Of a stretch of DNA of 64,000 bases, positions 8,585 through 18,133 are shown piece by piece. The notes beneath the pieces were generated by a model. It saw nothing but the letters and a program-made list of their open reading frames with translations, searched no databases and had not been told where the DNA came from. Numbering within the stretch: position 1 is the stretch's first letter; each line of letters opens with the position of its first letter. Source of the DNA: Desulfocucumis sp964643075 (lineage in GTDB: Bacteria; Bacillota; Desulfotomaculia; Desulfotomaculales; Desulfocucumaceae); assembly GCA_964643075.1 (NCBI GenBank), contig CAZXQO010000001.1, forward strand, positions 155,494 to 219,493, given 5' to 3'. The translations under genes and the position numbers were made by a program.

Positions 8585-9936
8585 CCCGGTGTGCCTCCTC
8601 TTTTAATTTGGCCGGGTTTTAACAGGCCGTTTATATTCTTTACGTTCCCGCTCAACAGATCTTTTCTTTCGCGGGCGCCCCCCGTTATTAAAACTGAGGC
8701 GGCGCAGGTCATGTGAACATTAACGACAGTCAGGATGGGATCAATTATGGCATTTACGGCCAGCAGCAAAATGACGGCCGACCCTGAAGGCAGTCCCAGC
8801 GGCGACAGGACTATGGAAACCATTGAGATCGCCACCACTCCCGGCGATCCGGCACCCGCCAGGGCAGCTACCACTGAAACAAAAAAGATAAATGCCAGTT
8901 GGCTGGCGCCTAGTGGCATTTTATATAGCTGGGCAATAAAAACTGTCCCTATAGTAAAGGTAAGCACCATGCTGTAGCGGCACATTACAATGCCCATGGG
9001 CGCCACCATGTTGATCAGGTTCTGGGGCAGGTTGAAGTTGTTGTGCAGTACGTTAAACACCGAGGGTATGGTGGCGTAGCTGTTACGTGTACCAAAGGCG
9101 ATGATTAAGGGCTCCCGCAGATCTTTAAAGGATCTGACCAGCGGCACTCCGGCCGTGAAGGCTATCACGACCGATCCCAGCAGTACCAGCGCCAGCCCGG
9201 CAATATGAATAATCACCACGAATCTGGTCATGGCCAGCAATATATCCACCCCTGTATGAGCAATCTGCCCGGCCAGCAGGCAGAGCAAACCCAGGGGAAG
9301 GAAATACATGGCCACTGAAATTGCCTTCTCAAAGGCTTTAAAAACCACTTCCGTTATATCCAGAAAAAGTTCGGCCTTTTGGGAAGGCAAAAGCCCGGTG
9401 GTAAGCCCGAGGACGATGGAAAAAAAGAGTATCTGTAGATTTTTCCCCTCATAAAGGGCGTTGAAAATATTCGCCGGAATAATCATATTGATAAATTCGT
9501 TAAGTCCAAAGGAGTTTACCGCCCGCCCCTTTTCCGGATCACTTTGCTCGTACTGGACAAGTACCTTTCCCAGCGTTTCCAGGGTATCGTCACCAAGCCC
9601 CCTGCCCGGGTTTCCAATTACGGCCGCCGCCATTCCCACCAGGCTGCTTATGAACATGGCCAGTAAAAGCACCACGATTATGCGCCTGAGGAAAAAACTT
9701 ACCTCCCTTGAGCGGAACAGGCGGCCAAAACTGGTAACTATGGCGGTGGCCATAATAGGAATGACGCACATGCTTAAAAATGACAGGTATGCGTCACCCA
9801 GGGGCGCCAGTTTAAGCGCCAGACCCCTGTTGAATATGCCGGCCAGCACCCCGGCAGCCATTCCTATAATGATCAACCAGGGACTTTTAAACTTTTCCCA
9901 TTTAAATTCGGACATCCTCCACGGCATCTGGATCAT
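8581..9936 (-). CDS. Dicarboxylate/amino acid:cation symporter (DAACS/SDF family)
   Basis: 451 residues with about eight membrane helices and two re-entrant regions of the glutamate-transporter family. The typical serine/threonine-rich hairpin region (FGTRNSYATIPSVF) and a C-terminal segment AVNAIIDPILTVVNVHMTCA are visible. Members take up glutamate, aspartate or C4-dicarboxylates with Na+ or H+. Start ATG 9936 follows GGAGAATG. Its position inside the RiPP operon, overlapping the HlyD gene by four bases, suggests a role in self-protection, precursor supply or sensing rather than housekeeping; that is inference. Confidence 0.88.
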   Translation of the reverse strand: MIQMPWRMSEFKWEKFKSPWLIIIGMAAGVLAGIFNRGLALKLAPLGDAYLSFLSMCVIPIMATAIVTSFGRLFRSREVSFFLRRIIVVLLLAMFISSLVGMAAAVIGNPGRGLGDDTLETLGKVLVQYEQSDPEKGRAVNSFGLNEFINMIIPANIFNALYEGKNLQILFFSIVLGLTTGLLPSQKAELFLDITEVVFKAFEKAISVAMYFLPLGLLCLLAGQIAHTGVDILLAMTRFVVIIHIAGLALVLLGSVVIAFTAGVPLVRSFKDLREPLIIAFGTRNSYATIPSVFNVLHNNFNLPQNLINMVAPMGIVMCRYSMVLTFTIGTVFIAQLYKMPLGASQLAFIFFVSVVAALAGAGSPGVVAISMVSIVLSPLGLPSGSAVILLLAVNAIIDPILTVVNVHMTCAASVLITGGARERKDLLSGNVKNINGLLKPGQIKRGGTPG

Positions 9937-9959
9937 TTTACATTCTCCGCAAATACACT

Positions 9960-10895
9960 TTAAATCTTCAATATATGCTCTTCCCCGCGGTAATTCTCAA
10001 TTTTCTGCCGGATAACTCCGCTGCTTCCGGTCATTTCCAGGTAGGTATTCAGCCAGGCGAGGAGTTGGCCGTTCTGTGGCGCAACCGCTATGGAAATGGG
10101 GTCGGGCAGGTCCTCAAGAATAATCATTTTTGCATAAACTGAAAGCTTTGGATTTCTATTGATAAAGGACCTAATCTCCCAGTTATCGTAAAAGGCCGCA
10201 AACACTTTTCCCTCGTAAACGGCCTCTATTGATTTTTCAATACTATTGAAAGGAACAATTTCAGCGTTTGGAAAACATAAACCCGCCCATTCAACATATG
10301 AAGTCCCGGCCAGAACCCCGATTCTCCCGGAGGCGTTTTTAGCCAGTTCCAGATCATTTTTATCAGGGTGTTTTTTTTCCAGTGCCGCCAACTGCAGGCG
10401 GTTTACCAGCAGGCTCTGGTGAAAGGTAACGTAGGGCTGGGTGTACCGGGTCCTCTGTGCCCGTGACAGAGTAATGCTCAATTTGGAGATAGCCAAATCC
10501 GCCTGCCCGGTTACCACCCTGTCCACCACCTCTTCAAAGGAGGCCGCCGCACGGTCAAACTCCACGTCCACCTGCAGCTGTCTGGCTATATCCCGGGCCA
10601 GTTCCACATCGATTCCCACAAACTTCCCTTCTTTATTCGTATAAAAGAAGGGCGGGCGGTCCTCCCGGTACATGGCCACTATAATCCGGCCTCTTTCCTT
10701 TATCCACCTGATGTCTGGCGGCAAAAGCGATAAACTCTGCGCTGGAAGCGGCTTTTTACCAGCAGAGGGAATGACGGCCTGCGGACCTCCGGGCTGTTCC
10801 GCCTCCGGGACCGTCCGGTCGCAGCCGGTTTCAATAAACACCGCTGCCAGCAAAATAAAAAACAGGAATACATATTTCAAGCCGATCCTTTTCAT
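9960..10895 (-). CDS. Extracellular solute-binding lipoprotein (SBP_bac_3 family)
   Basis: 311 residues. A lipoprotein signal ends in the lipobox FIETGC (Cys25), followed by a proline-rich linker and the type II periplasmic-binding fold (IVAMYREDRPPFFYTNKEGK.. to ..IVPFNSIEKSIEAVYEGKV). The fold binds polar amino acids in relatives. No ABC permease or ATPase of the uptake type is present nearby, so this is an orphan receptor. It lies 23 bases upstream of the symporter gene and may feed or gate it, or report to the hybrid kinase at 12427-15444. Confidence 0.87.
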   Translation of the reverse strand: MKRIGLKYVFLFFILLAAVFIETGCDRTVPEAEQPGGPQAVIPSAGKKPLPAQSLSLLPPDIRWIKERGRIIVAMYREDRPPFFYTNKEGKFVGIDVELARDIARQLQVDVEFDRAAASFEEVVDRVVTGQADLAISKLSITLSRAQRTRYTQPYVTFHQSLLVNRLQLAALEKKHPDKNDLELAKNASGRIGVLAGTSYVEWAGLCFPNAEIVPFNSIEKSIEAVYEGKVFAAFYDNWEIRSFINRNPKLSVYAKMIILEDLPDPISIAVAPQNGQLLAWLNTYLEMTGSSGVIRQKIENYRGEEHILKI

Positions 10896-10930
10896 CTGGA
10901 TGCCCCCGGAAAAAATTTTGGAAGCGAAGG

Positions 10931-12052
10931 TTAATCTATATATTCAAACTTTCCGTTCCGTATAACTTTTTTTACCACAAGGTTCCCGGTGTCGTTGCCG
11001 TTTTTATCAAATGTATGATAGCCTGCCACCCCCGGCCAGTCTTTAAAAGTGCGCATCTGTTCGGCTATTGCCCGGGGTTCGGTAGACCCGGCCTTCTCAA
11101 TGGCCGCCGCCAGCAGTTTCACCGCGTCGTATCCCTGGGCCGAGTATGGGCCCGGCGCTTTACCGTACTCTTTACTGAAATTCTGAACGAATTTTTTTAC
11201 TTCGTCACGGGGGGCGTCCGGATTGAAAATTGTCCCCACCACTGTACCCTCCGCGGCCTCTCCACCAATCCGGCAAAGCTGGGGGGAGTCCATGGCGTTA
11301 CCGGCGATGTACCTGGTGGAAATTCCCGCCTTTCCGGCGTCGGCGATAAACTCCGCCCCGGCGGGCATGGACTGGCCCACAAAGATTGAGTCAAAATCAA
11401 GGGACTTCCATTTATTGTGCAGCCTGTCCAGGTCATTTAGATCACCATAGTAGGAAATACGGTCAACAATCTTGATGCCGGCGGCTTTCGCATGATCCTC
11501 AAATGAATTGGCCAGCCCCATCCCATAGGAATCCTCGGCATAGTAAATGACCATCCGCCTGCAGCCGTTCCGGGCGGCATACAGGGCCAACTGCCTGGTT
11601 ATTTCATCGTCGCTCGGTATATTCCGGAAAACACAGCCGTATCCCTTTTGGGTAAGCTCCGGCGCAGTTGATGCCGGGGACAGCATTACAATTCCGGCCT
11701 CCTGGTAAATCCTTGACGCGGGTATGGACACAAAAGAATTTCTGTGTCCTATTACCGCCACTATTTCAGGGTTTTCCACAAAAGACTGGGCGATGGCCAT
11801 CCCGGCGGAAACCGAAGCCTGGTCATCTTTTTTGATCATCCGGATATTGCGCCCCCTTATTCCACCGCTTTCGTTGATTTCCTTAACGGCCAGGTCAACC
11901 CCCTCGCTGAACATGCTGCCGTTTAACTCGAAGGGCCACGCCACGCCTATTACAATATCTTTTTTTGATTCATTGCCGTAGCAGCCGGCCAGCAGAAGCA
12001 GAAAGGCAATAAAAATAATAACTGTTTTGAAGAGTTTGTAAGTACCGGGCAT
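10931..12052 (-). CDS. Branched-chain amino acid type substrate-binding lipoprotein (Peripla_BP_6)
   Basis: About 373 residues from ATG 12052; an alternative TTG at 12088 adds 12 residues. The signal peptide MPGTYKLFKTVIIFIAF.. ends in lipobox LLAGC. The mature part follows the LivJ type I binding fold (IVIGVAWPFELNGSMFSEGVDLAVKEIN.., VIGHRNSFVSIPASRIYQEAG.., MLSPASTAPELTQKG). As with its neighbour, no cognate permease is encoded here. Such orphan binding proteins often serve as input domains for sensors. The same arrangement, a LivJ-like lipoprotein beside a sensor, recurs at 35606-36736. Confidence 0.87.
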   Translation of the reverse strand: MPGTYKLFKTVIIFIAFLLLLAGCYGNESKKDIVIGVAWPFELNGSMFSEGVDLAVKEINESGGIRGRNIRMIKKDDQASVSAGMAIAQSFVENPEIVAVIGHRNSFVSIPASRIYQEAGIVMLSPASTAPELTQKGYGCVFRNIPSDDEITRQLALYAARNGCRRMVIYYAEDSYGMGLANSFEDHAKAAGIKIVDRISYYGDLNDLDRLHNKWKSLDFDSIFVGQSMPAGAEFIADAGKAGISTRYIAGNAMDSPQLCRIGGEAAEGTVVGTIFNPDAPRDEVKKFVQNFSKEYGKAPGPYSAQGYDAVKLLAAAIEKAGSTEPRAIAEQMRTFKDWPGVAGYHTFDKNGNDTGNLVVKKVIRNGKFEYID

Positions 12053-12255
12053 GTGACCATACAACCCCCCATAATGCAATTCCAACAATTGAATGATCCT
12101 TTTTCTATTTATCCTTTATTTAGACAATATAATGCGCTTTTTAACAAATAATCCTTGCTTGCGAGACATTATAACAGACCAACCTTAATTCTCTATCCCT
12201 TTTTACCTTTAGGGAAGCTTAATTTTGAACTTTTTTTGGGGGGATTTGAGGACTG

Positions 12256-12290
12256 CAAAAAAAAAGCCGCGTTTCAAACGGCTTTGTGGG
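12256..12290 (-). terminator. Intrinsic terminator downstream of the hybrid kinase
   Basis: On the minus strand AAAGCCG (12287-12281 region) pairs with CGGCTTT and is followed by nine T. It lies in the 12053-12426 gap between the kinase gene and the binding-protein gene and separates the kinase transcript from the RiPP operon. Confidence 0.8.
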
Positions 12291-12311
12291 AAGGGAAACA
12301 GATTATCAATA

Positions 12312-12398
12312 TTAACTGTATTTCTCTAAAAACTCTGCAGGCGTGAGTATTTTCGGCTTTTCAATCTCTATGCCGGAAAGATCCTTATCGCCTTTAAT
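12312..12398 (-). pseudogene. C-terminal remnant of a PIN-domain toxin
   Basis: The minus strand reads IKGDKDLSGIEIEKPKILTP followed by AEFLEKYS and a stop, with an in-frame TGA just upstream. This matches the C-terminal end of PIN-family (VapC-like) toxins, where a GDKDLL motif carries an acidic active-site residue and the protein ends in ILTPxEFL. Only about 28 codons remain and no antitoxin is visible, so I read it as a gene scar between the kinase and its terminator. Too short for a firm family call. Confidence 0.5.
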
Positions 12399-12426
12399 TC
12401 AAATGTCTACTGTTTGGGGAAACAAA

Positions 12427-15400
12427 TCAATGAAGGTGCTGGCCGATCTGCTCCAACTCCCTGTGTATTGCCGAGAACTCCTGCCGTATTTTTTCCGCCA
12501 GTTCCCCGGCTCCCTCCAGGGTGCCGGTGTCGGCCAGATCCTCCAGCTTTTTACAAAAGGCGGCAAAGCAGGCGGCGCCAATAAAGAGCCCGCTGGATTT
12601 CATGCCGTGGGCGAGAAGACGGACGGTGGAAACGTCTTTTTCCCCCAGTGCGGTTTCCAGGGCGGCCAGCTTCCCGGGCACGCCCCGCAGGAAGGCGGCC
12701 AGTACCCGGGAGAGGAGCAGTGGGTCCGCCCCCACCGCTTGCAGCAATTCCGCTCTTTTTTCCTCGGCCACAAAGGAAGGAAGGGCAATCGGGGCACTAT
12801 CGGCGGCGGCTTCGGCAAAGGCACTCCCCAGTGGTTCCAGCCCACTATGCCTGGCACCCGGGAGCCAGCGGGCAAGAGTGCCGGAAAGGGTCTCCAGTCT
12901 GATGGGCTTGCTGAGGTAGTCGTCCATACCGGCCACCAGGCATCTCTCCTTTTCTCCGGCGGTGGCACCTGCGGTGATGGCGATGATGGGAGTACGATTA
13001 TTCTGCCAGGCCGCCAGTTTGCGGATGGCCACCGTGGTCTGAAAGCCATCCATGCCGGGCATGCGGCAGTCCATTAAAATCAGGGCATATCTTTTTTTCG
13101 TAACTGCCTCCGCCGCTTCCTGCCCGCCGGATGCGGTTTCCGCCTCCAGACCCAGTTTTTTCAGCTGCATGGAAAGCATCCTGCGGTTGAATTCAAAGTC
13201 ATCCACCACCAGCACCGTCCCGGGGCTGTTTTTCCACAGGTAGGACACCGTGGTCTTATGGATGGAGGACTTTTCTTCCGATAGGCCCGGTTCGGAATCA
13301 GCGATTTTAAAGGGAATGGTGAACCGGAACAGGGAACCCGCACCTTCGGAGCTCTCAAAGCCGATCCGGCCGCCCATCAGCTCCACCAGGCGCTTGCAGA
13401 TGGACAGCCCCAGTCCGGCGCCGCCATGACTGCTGCCGGCCAGGGTGTGGCCCTGGGTAAAGGGCTGGAAAATGCTGCTCTTTATTTCCTCCGGGATGCC
13501 GGAACCGGTATCCTCAACCTCAAAGGAAAGGGTGACTTGTTCCTTACCGTCTTTTTCCAGGGAAGACCGCAGGGTGATGCTGCCCTTTTCGGTAAATTTT
13601 ACGGCATTGTTCAACAGGTTTAGCAGCACCTGCCACAGCCGTACCGGATCGCCCCGTAGGGCTGGAGGGATGTCGGGAGAAAAGACAGAGGTAAAAGCAA
13701 GTCCTTTTTTTGCAGCCAGGGGTTCAATGAGGCTGACAACGTATTGCTCAATCCGTTTAAGGTCGAAATCGGTTTCTTCCAGGGGAAGGGTTCCCTTTTC
13801 TATCCTGCTGAAGTCCAGGATATCGTTGATAATGGACATCAGAAGCCTGGAGCAGTCCTGGATGACGGAAAAGCATTCCCGCTGATCCTCATCAAGCTTT
13901 GTGTCGACCATAATCTCCAGCATACCCACCATCCCGTTCATGGGTGTGCGGATTTCATGGCTCATCATGGCGAGAAAATCACTTTTGGCACGGTTGGCGG
14001 CATCGGCTGTCTCCTTGGCCTGTTCTAAATTACGGGTTCTTTCCTGTACTGTTTTCTCCAGGTTCTGACTATATTCCTCCAGCCTGACGAGAGCCTCATT
14101 TCTCTGGCTGTCCAGTTTTAAAAGCTCCAGGTTCTTCTCCTGCATTTCCTCCGAGAGCTTTTCCACGGTGGCAAAGGAGCGGGAAAAGCGTATGGACAGG
14201 GCGCAGCACTGGAAGAAAATAAATACAAATACGCCGTAGTCTGCTATAAGGGGCCCCCACAGGATGTCGTTGGCCACCAGGGTATCATTAACCAACACCA
14301 GGATGACGGCTGCTGTCCCAAGGAGGAAGAATACGGCGCCTTCTCTTTTTTTGAGGAGGGTCCTGATAAGGACAACCGTTATGACAAACAGCAGTGCGGC
14401 TATAGAATAAATTTCATAAGGCAGCGCAAACCAGGTGTAAATCTTTGGCGGCGTGAGGATAACGGTCAGGCTGGAGAAGAGTCCTATCGTCCAGCCGGCT
14501 GAGACCAGCCTTTGGGGCATCTCCCGGGGATACAGTATTTTTATGAACTGGAGTAAAACCGGGATTGCCAGGTAAAACCCCAGATACTGAATAATATAGA
14601 TCAAGTCCCAGGTAAGGCCGGGTATGAAGCTGAGAATGAAAATTTCCTCCGAAACGCTGGTCTTGGCGGCAACGAGCAGGCAAAACAGGGAGCAGAACAG
14701 AGGCGCCCTGTCCTTTCTGCGAAGGAGGTAAAGCCCCAGGTGGTAGACGGCCATAATAAAAAGTGCGCCGCATAGAAACAGGCTACCGGCCATCCGTTTT
14801 TCCCGCAAAAGCTGGACCTGGCTGTCAGTCCCCATTTTTATATCGGTCCAGATGCCCCCCTTCCGGTGGGTGAAATTGGCAATTTGTAGAATAATTTCAA
14901 CGATTCCCCTGTCGTTTTTGAAGTTTATAAGCCGGGGAAATGCCTGGGGCATGGTTTCTTCTTTGTTTATCCCCACCTTGCCGTTTTCGGAAAGCAGCTC
15001 CCCATTTACCCACAGGCGGTAGGAGGTGGCAAAGTCGAGTATTTTGAGACTCAGCACAGGTTCTTCGGTATTGGTGTTCACAATCAGCCGGTAGGTGGCA
15101 TAGCCCTCCCCCGGCAACTTTTGATCCCCGTCATCCCCAGGCAGCACATGACCATTCCATGTACCGGGGACGGTGATATATCCGGTTTCGGAAATTGCCT
15201 CAACGTCTTTAAAATCGTCGGGGGTCAAAAGCTGCTGCCAGTAGAATTCCCATTGACCTTCCAGGCTCACAATGCCCTTTTGCTCAAAGCTCCAGTCCGT
15301 AAGATCAAGGACGCCCTTCACAGCTTGTGGAAACCGATCCGTGGGAGAGAGCATGTGGCCGGATATGTAAAGGGCTGCAAATCCCAGGATGGTCACGGCC

Positions 15401-15444
15401 AACAGGACAAGGGCCGTTGTTTTCAGCTTTCTTGTATTCTTCAA
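12427..15444 (-). CDS. Hybrid sensor histidine kinase (7TMR-DISM type, with REC and Hpt)
   Basis: 1005 residues. An N-terminal membrane anchor is followed by an extracellular jelly-roll domain (about 40-215, with VLDLTDWSFEQKG..LEGQWEFYW), seven membrane helices (about 220-420) and a coiled coil. The kinase core carries the phospho-acceptor in SHEIRTPMNGM near residue 500 and ATP-binding motifs NLLNNAVKF and DTGSGIPEE. A receiver domain (LILMDCRMPGMDG, lysine in YLSKPI) and a C-terminal Hpt domain (LLAHGMKSSG) follow. All phosphorelay residues are present. It is divergent from the OmpR-type regulator at 15623, its likely partner, and lies upstream of the RiPP operon in the same direction, so control of that operon is plausible. 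Confidence 0.93.
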   Translation of the reverse strand: MKNTRKLKTTALVLLAVTILGFAALYISGHMLSPTDRFPQAVKGVLDLTDWSFEQKGIVSLEGQWEFYWQQLLTPDDFKDVEAISETGYITVPGTWNGHVLPGDDGDQKLPGEGYATYRLIVNTNTEEPVLSLKILDFATSYRLWVNGELLSENGKVGINKEETMPQAFPRLINFKNDRGIVEIILQIANFTHRKGGIWTDIKMGTDSQVQLLREKRMAGSLFLCGALFIMAVYHLGLYLLRRKDRAPLFCSLFCLLVAAKTSVSEEIFILSFIPGLTWDLIYIIQYLGFYLAIPVLLQFIKILYPREMPQRLVSAGWTIGLFSSLTVILTPPKIYTWFALPYEIYSIAALLFVITVVLIRTLLKKREGAVFFLLGTAAVILVLVNDTLVANDILWGPLIADYGVFVFIFFQCCALSIRFSRSFATVEKLSEEMQEKNLELLKLDSQRNEALVRLEEYSQNLEKTVQERTRNLEQAKETADAANRAKSDFLAMMSHEIRTPMNGMVGMLEIMVDTKLDEDQRECFSVIQDCSRLLMSIINDILDFSRIEKGTLPLEETDFDLKRIEQYVVSLIEPLAAKKGLAFTSVFSPDIPPALRGDPVRLWQVLLNLLNNAVKFTEKGSITLRSSLEKDGKEQVTLSFEVEDTGSGIPEEIKSSIFQPFTQGHTLAGSSHGGAGLGLSICKRLVELMGGRIGFESSEGAGSLFRFTIPFKIADSEPGLSEEKSSIHKTTVSYLWKNSPGTVLVVDDFEFNRRMLSMQLKKLGLEAETASGGQEAAEAVTKKRYALILMDCRMPGMDGFQTTVAIRKLAAWQNNRTPIIAITAGATAGEKERCLVAGMDDYLSKPIRLETLSGTLARWLPGARHSGLEPLGSAFAEAAADSAPIALPSFVAEEKRAELLQAVGADPLLLSRVLAAFLRGVPGKLAALETALGEKDVSTVRLLAHGMKSSGLFIGAACFAAFCKKLEDLADTGTLEGAGELAEKIRQEFSAIHRELEQIGQHLH

Positions 15445-15622
15445 GGGCTATACCTCCACGATGTTTTCCATAGCTCTATATTCGTAAATAGTCAAGTAGT
15501 GCAAAACTTGCAGCAGGGGTTCCAAATATACTGAATAATGAGATATACTGTCATTATAGCAGAAATATGGAGGGAAAAATAACTGTAAAACCGGACGAAT
15601 ACCCGGAAAGGAGGTGGGGGTT

Positions 15623-16321
15623 TTGGCAGGTGAAAGAATCATGATTGTGGATGATGATGAGGTTGTCCACGAGCTTCTTAGTCATCATCTTCAAAGGGAA
15701 GGCTTTGAGGTTTCTTCGGTTTACAGCGGCAGTCAAGTCCTGGATAAAACCGCTTCCTACAGGCCCGACCTGATCCTTCTGGACATTCTTTTACCGGAAC
15801 TGGATGGTCTGGAGATCTGCCATGAACTTCGTAAGAAATCCGATGTGCCCGTCATCTTTATCACCTCCAGGGACGCCCCTCATGAAGTGGCGCTCGGCCT
15901 TGGCATCGGAGGGGACGATTATATCAAAAAGCCCTTCAATCCTGTGGAGGTGATTGCCAGGGTCAGGACGCAGCTGCGCCGCTACCGGCAGCAGTACAGG
16001 TCCCAGGAAACTGAGCCTGATGCCCTTGCGTTGGGCGATTTACAGATCAACCTTTTCAACCGCATCGTTGAGGTGAAGGGGAAGCCGGTTCCCCTGACCG
16101 TCAAGGAGTATGACCTTTTGGTGTTTATGGCCCAAAACCCCAACCGTTACTACAGCTCCGGCCAACTAATCGAGGCGGTGTGGAAGCACCCCCGATCCAT
16201 TAACCAGAAGGCATTGATGACCCACATCAGCAACCTGCGCAAAAAGCTGGGGGAAGACCCCAAGAACCCCAGGTACATCACCACTCTGAAAGGGGCCGGC
16301 TACATGTTCAACAGGATTTAG
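15623..16321 (+). CDS. OmpR/PhoB-family response regulator
   Basis: About 232 residues from TTG 15623, seven bases after AGGAGGT; a GTG at 15614 lies inside the ribosome site. Receiver domain with acidic pocket VDDDE, phospho-acceptor in LILLDILLPELDG and lysine in IKKPFNP. The winged-helix effector domain is at about 140-232 (VPLTVKEYDLLVFMAQNPN.., ..THISNLRKKLGED..GAGYMFNRI). Divergent from the hybrid kinase with a 178-base intergenic region that must hold both promoters. A truncated OmpR-type pairing with a phosphorelay-type hybrid kinase is uncommon but acceptable through its Hpt domain. Confidence 0.92.
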   Translation: MAGERIMIVDDDEVVHELLSHHLQREGFEVSSVYSGSQVLDKTASYRPDLILLDILLPELDGLEICHELRKKSDVPVIFITSRDAPHEVALGLGIGGDDYIKKPFNPVEVIARVRTQLRRYRQQYRSQETEPDALALGDLQINLFNRIVEVKGKPVPLTVKEYDLLVFMAQNPNRYYSSGQLIEAVWKHPRSINQKALMTHISNLRKKLGEDPKNPRYITTLKGAGYMFNRI

Positions 16322-16416
16322 AAAACATGCAGGACTCTGGAACAGCGATATGTTCATCTGGAGGGTGGAATTAATCCGCCGGCTGACTAAAAAATACTAC
16401 CGGAACTGGAAGATGC

Positions 16417-17085
16417 CTAACGGCTATTGAGGCCGCTCCGGAAGATTTTTTGTAATAGTAATGTGAAATATGGACTCATTGCAGGGACGCTGGCAATCTT
16501 GCCAATTATAAGCAAAATGTATATATATAATGGTGGATAGTCGCTTGACCTGGAGTTTGAATAAACTTGAAAGAGATTATTTGCGGCGGTAGTTGCCCAG
16601 CTTTTGAAGGTATTAATATCGAAGGGATGTCCATCCATTAATGTGGATGAGGAAATCCGTAAAAGCAGTCCCACACAGAGCAAGGTCAGTATTAATACTC
16701 TTTCATGGCCAGGGTGGATGTTCACCTTTTTATAAATGAAAATGTAGTAGGCTGCAATGAATGCAAATAAAAATATTATTGAATATGAGATAAGTTGAGG
16801 AGCATATTTTGTACCTGCACTAGCAATACCTCCCCACATGCGTCCATTGGGAGGTGCCATGTGCTGAGTCGAATTCAGCTTTGTGAACTGCCCTCTTGGT
16901 GTTTGATTTGGAATATCCGGCAATCGATTTCTTTCACTGGAAAGGGAATTGTGAGGTCGAGTTCTGCTTTGGGTCGGGGCGGTATTACTGTGATAATTCC
17001 ATATTGTATAAACGCATAAAAATACTGCTGATAATAGTATCAAAAGCAAGCTTATTTTAAGTATATGCTTTTTGAAAGCCACCAT
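16417..17085 (-). pseudogene. Truncated membrane glycosyltransferase (GT39/GT87-like N-terminal part)
   Basis: 222 residues: membrane helix at 8-28, a polar Pro/Gln/Arg-rich loop, two further helices at about 95-140, then MDGHPFDINTFKSWATTAA and SSDYPPLYIYILLI. The catalytic-loop pattern (D..F..W followed by YPP) is typical of lipid-linked sugar-dependent mannosyl/hexosyltransferases, which usually have 450-700 residues and eight or more helices. This frame stops after about three helices and nothing related continues in the 95 bases downstream, so the 3' part has been lost. Last gene of the glycosylation operon, 22 bases after galE. Base composition is more AT-rich than the upstream genes. 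Confidence 0.6.
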
Positions 17086-17107
17086 TGGAATGCTCCTTTG
17101 CCTCTAC

Positions 17108-18133
17108 CTATTGGCGATAACCATTCGGATGAGTGCTATGCCAGCGCCACGCACTGGAAAGAATGGTTTCCAGATTGCTATATCTTGGCTCCCAGCCCAC
17201 AACACCTTTAATAGCCTCACTATCAGCTACCAGGATAGTCGGATCTCCCGCTCTGCGCTCTTCGTATGCCACTGAAAGTGTATGCCCGGTAAGTGCTTCT
17301 GATTTTTCGATAATCTCCATAACTGAACTCCCCTTTCCTGTGCCTACATTGAAAATGCTGCTTTGCAAGCCTTGCTCTAAAGCACGGAGAGCAAGAATAT
17401 GAGCGTTAGCCAAATCTATAACATGTATATAATCGCGAATGCATGTACCATCGGATGTGGCATAGTCTGCACCAAAGACAGATAATTTTTCCCGCAGCCC
17501 GAGTGCTGTTTGCAGAACCAATGGAATGAGGTGAGTCTCCGGCCTGTGGTCTTCGCCCAAACTGCCATCCAATGATGCGCCCGCTGCGTTAAAATAGCGC
17601 AAGCCCACCCATTTGATGCCATGCACCTTTCCCACCCACTCCAAATACTCTTCAATCATACGCTTCGAAGCTCCATATGGATTAATGGGAGCAAGCATCG
17701 CTTCCTCCCGGATGGGAATGTTTTCCGGAATTCCATACACAGCAGCCGTAGATGAGAAGACAACGTGTTTTACTCCGGATCTCATAGCAGCATCGAAGAA
17801 ATCAATAGTCTTGACCGTGTTTTCGTAAAAATATAGTTCCGGTTTTACCAACGATTCGCTTACCAAACTTTTGGCGGCGAAATGAATGACTGATTGTATC
17901 TGATGTTCCTTAATAATATGTTCCACCAGTGCGGTGTCCGCAATATCACCTTCGTAAAAATGCTCTGCACGAACCGCATCCCGGTGGCCGGAGGTCAAAT
18001 TGTCCAGCACGACCACCAGTGCCCCTTCTTTAATAAGTTCCTGCGCCGTATGGCTACCTATATAACCTGCGCCTCCTGTAACCAATACCGGTTTCATTGG
18101 ACCTGCGGGAATGACTGCTTTTTTGCTTTTCAT
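17108..18133 (-). CDS. galE: UDP-glucose 4-epimerase
   Basis: 341 residues of the extended SDR family: NAD-binding VTGGAGYIGSHTAQE at the N-terminus, SSTAAVYG serine motif, catalytic YGASK (Tyr-x-x-x-Lys), the NAAGA motif and C-terminal nucleotide-sugar-binding features (RDYIHVIDLA, NVGTGKG). Interconverts UDP-glucose and UDP-galactose for cell-surface glycans. The start overlaps the GtrA stop by four bases (ATGA), so it is translated with the glycosyltransferase genes. Confidence 0.95.
   Translation of the reverse strand: MKSKKAVIPAGPMKPVLVTGGAGYIGSHTAQELIKEGALVVVLDNLTSGHRDAVRAEHFYEGDIADTALVEHIIKEHQIQSVIHFAAKSLVSESLVKPELYFYENTVKTIDFFDAAMRSGVKHVVFSSTAAVYGIPENIPIREEAMLAPINPYGASKRMIEEYLEWVGKVHGIKWVGLRYFNAAGASLDGSLGEDHRPETHLIPLVLQTALGLREKLSVFGADYATSDGTCIRDYIHVIDLANAHILALRALEQGLQSSIFNVGTGKGSSVMEIIEKSEALTGHTLSVAYEERRAGDPTILVADSEAIKGVVGWEPRYSNLETILSSAWRWHSTHPNGYRQ

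Noticed and set aside
12155..12346. 63-codon plus-strand frame
   Set aside because: Crosses a minus-strand terminator and the PIN remnant, with no ribosome site and no recognisable product.
16322..16416. T-box-like GGGTGGAA near 16362
   Set aside because: No specifier stem, no downstream terminator and no aminoacyl or amino-acid gene follows.
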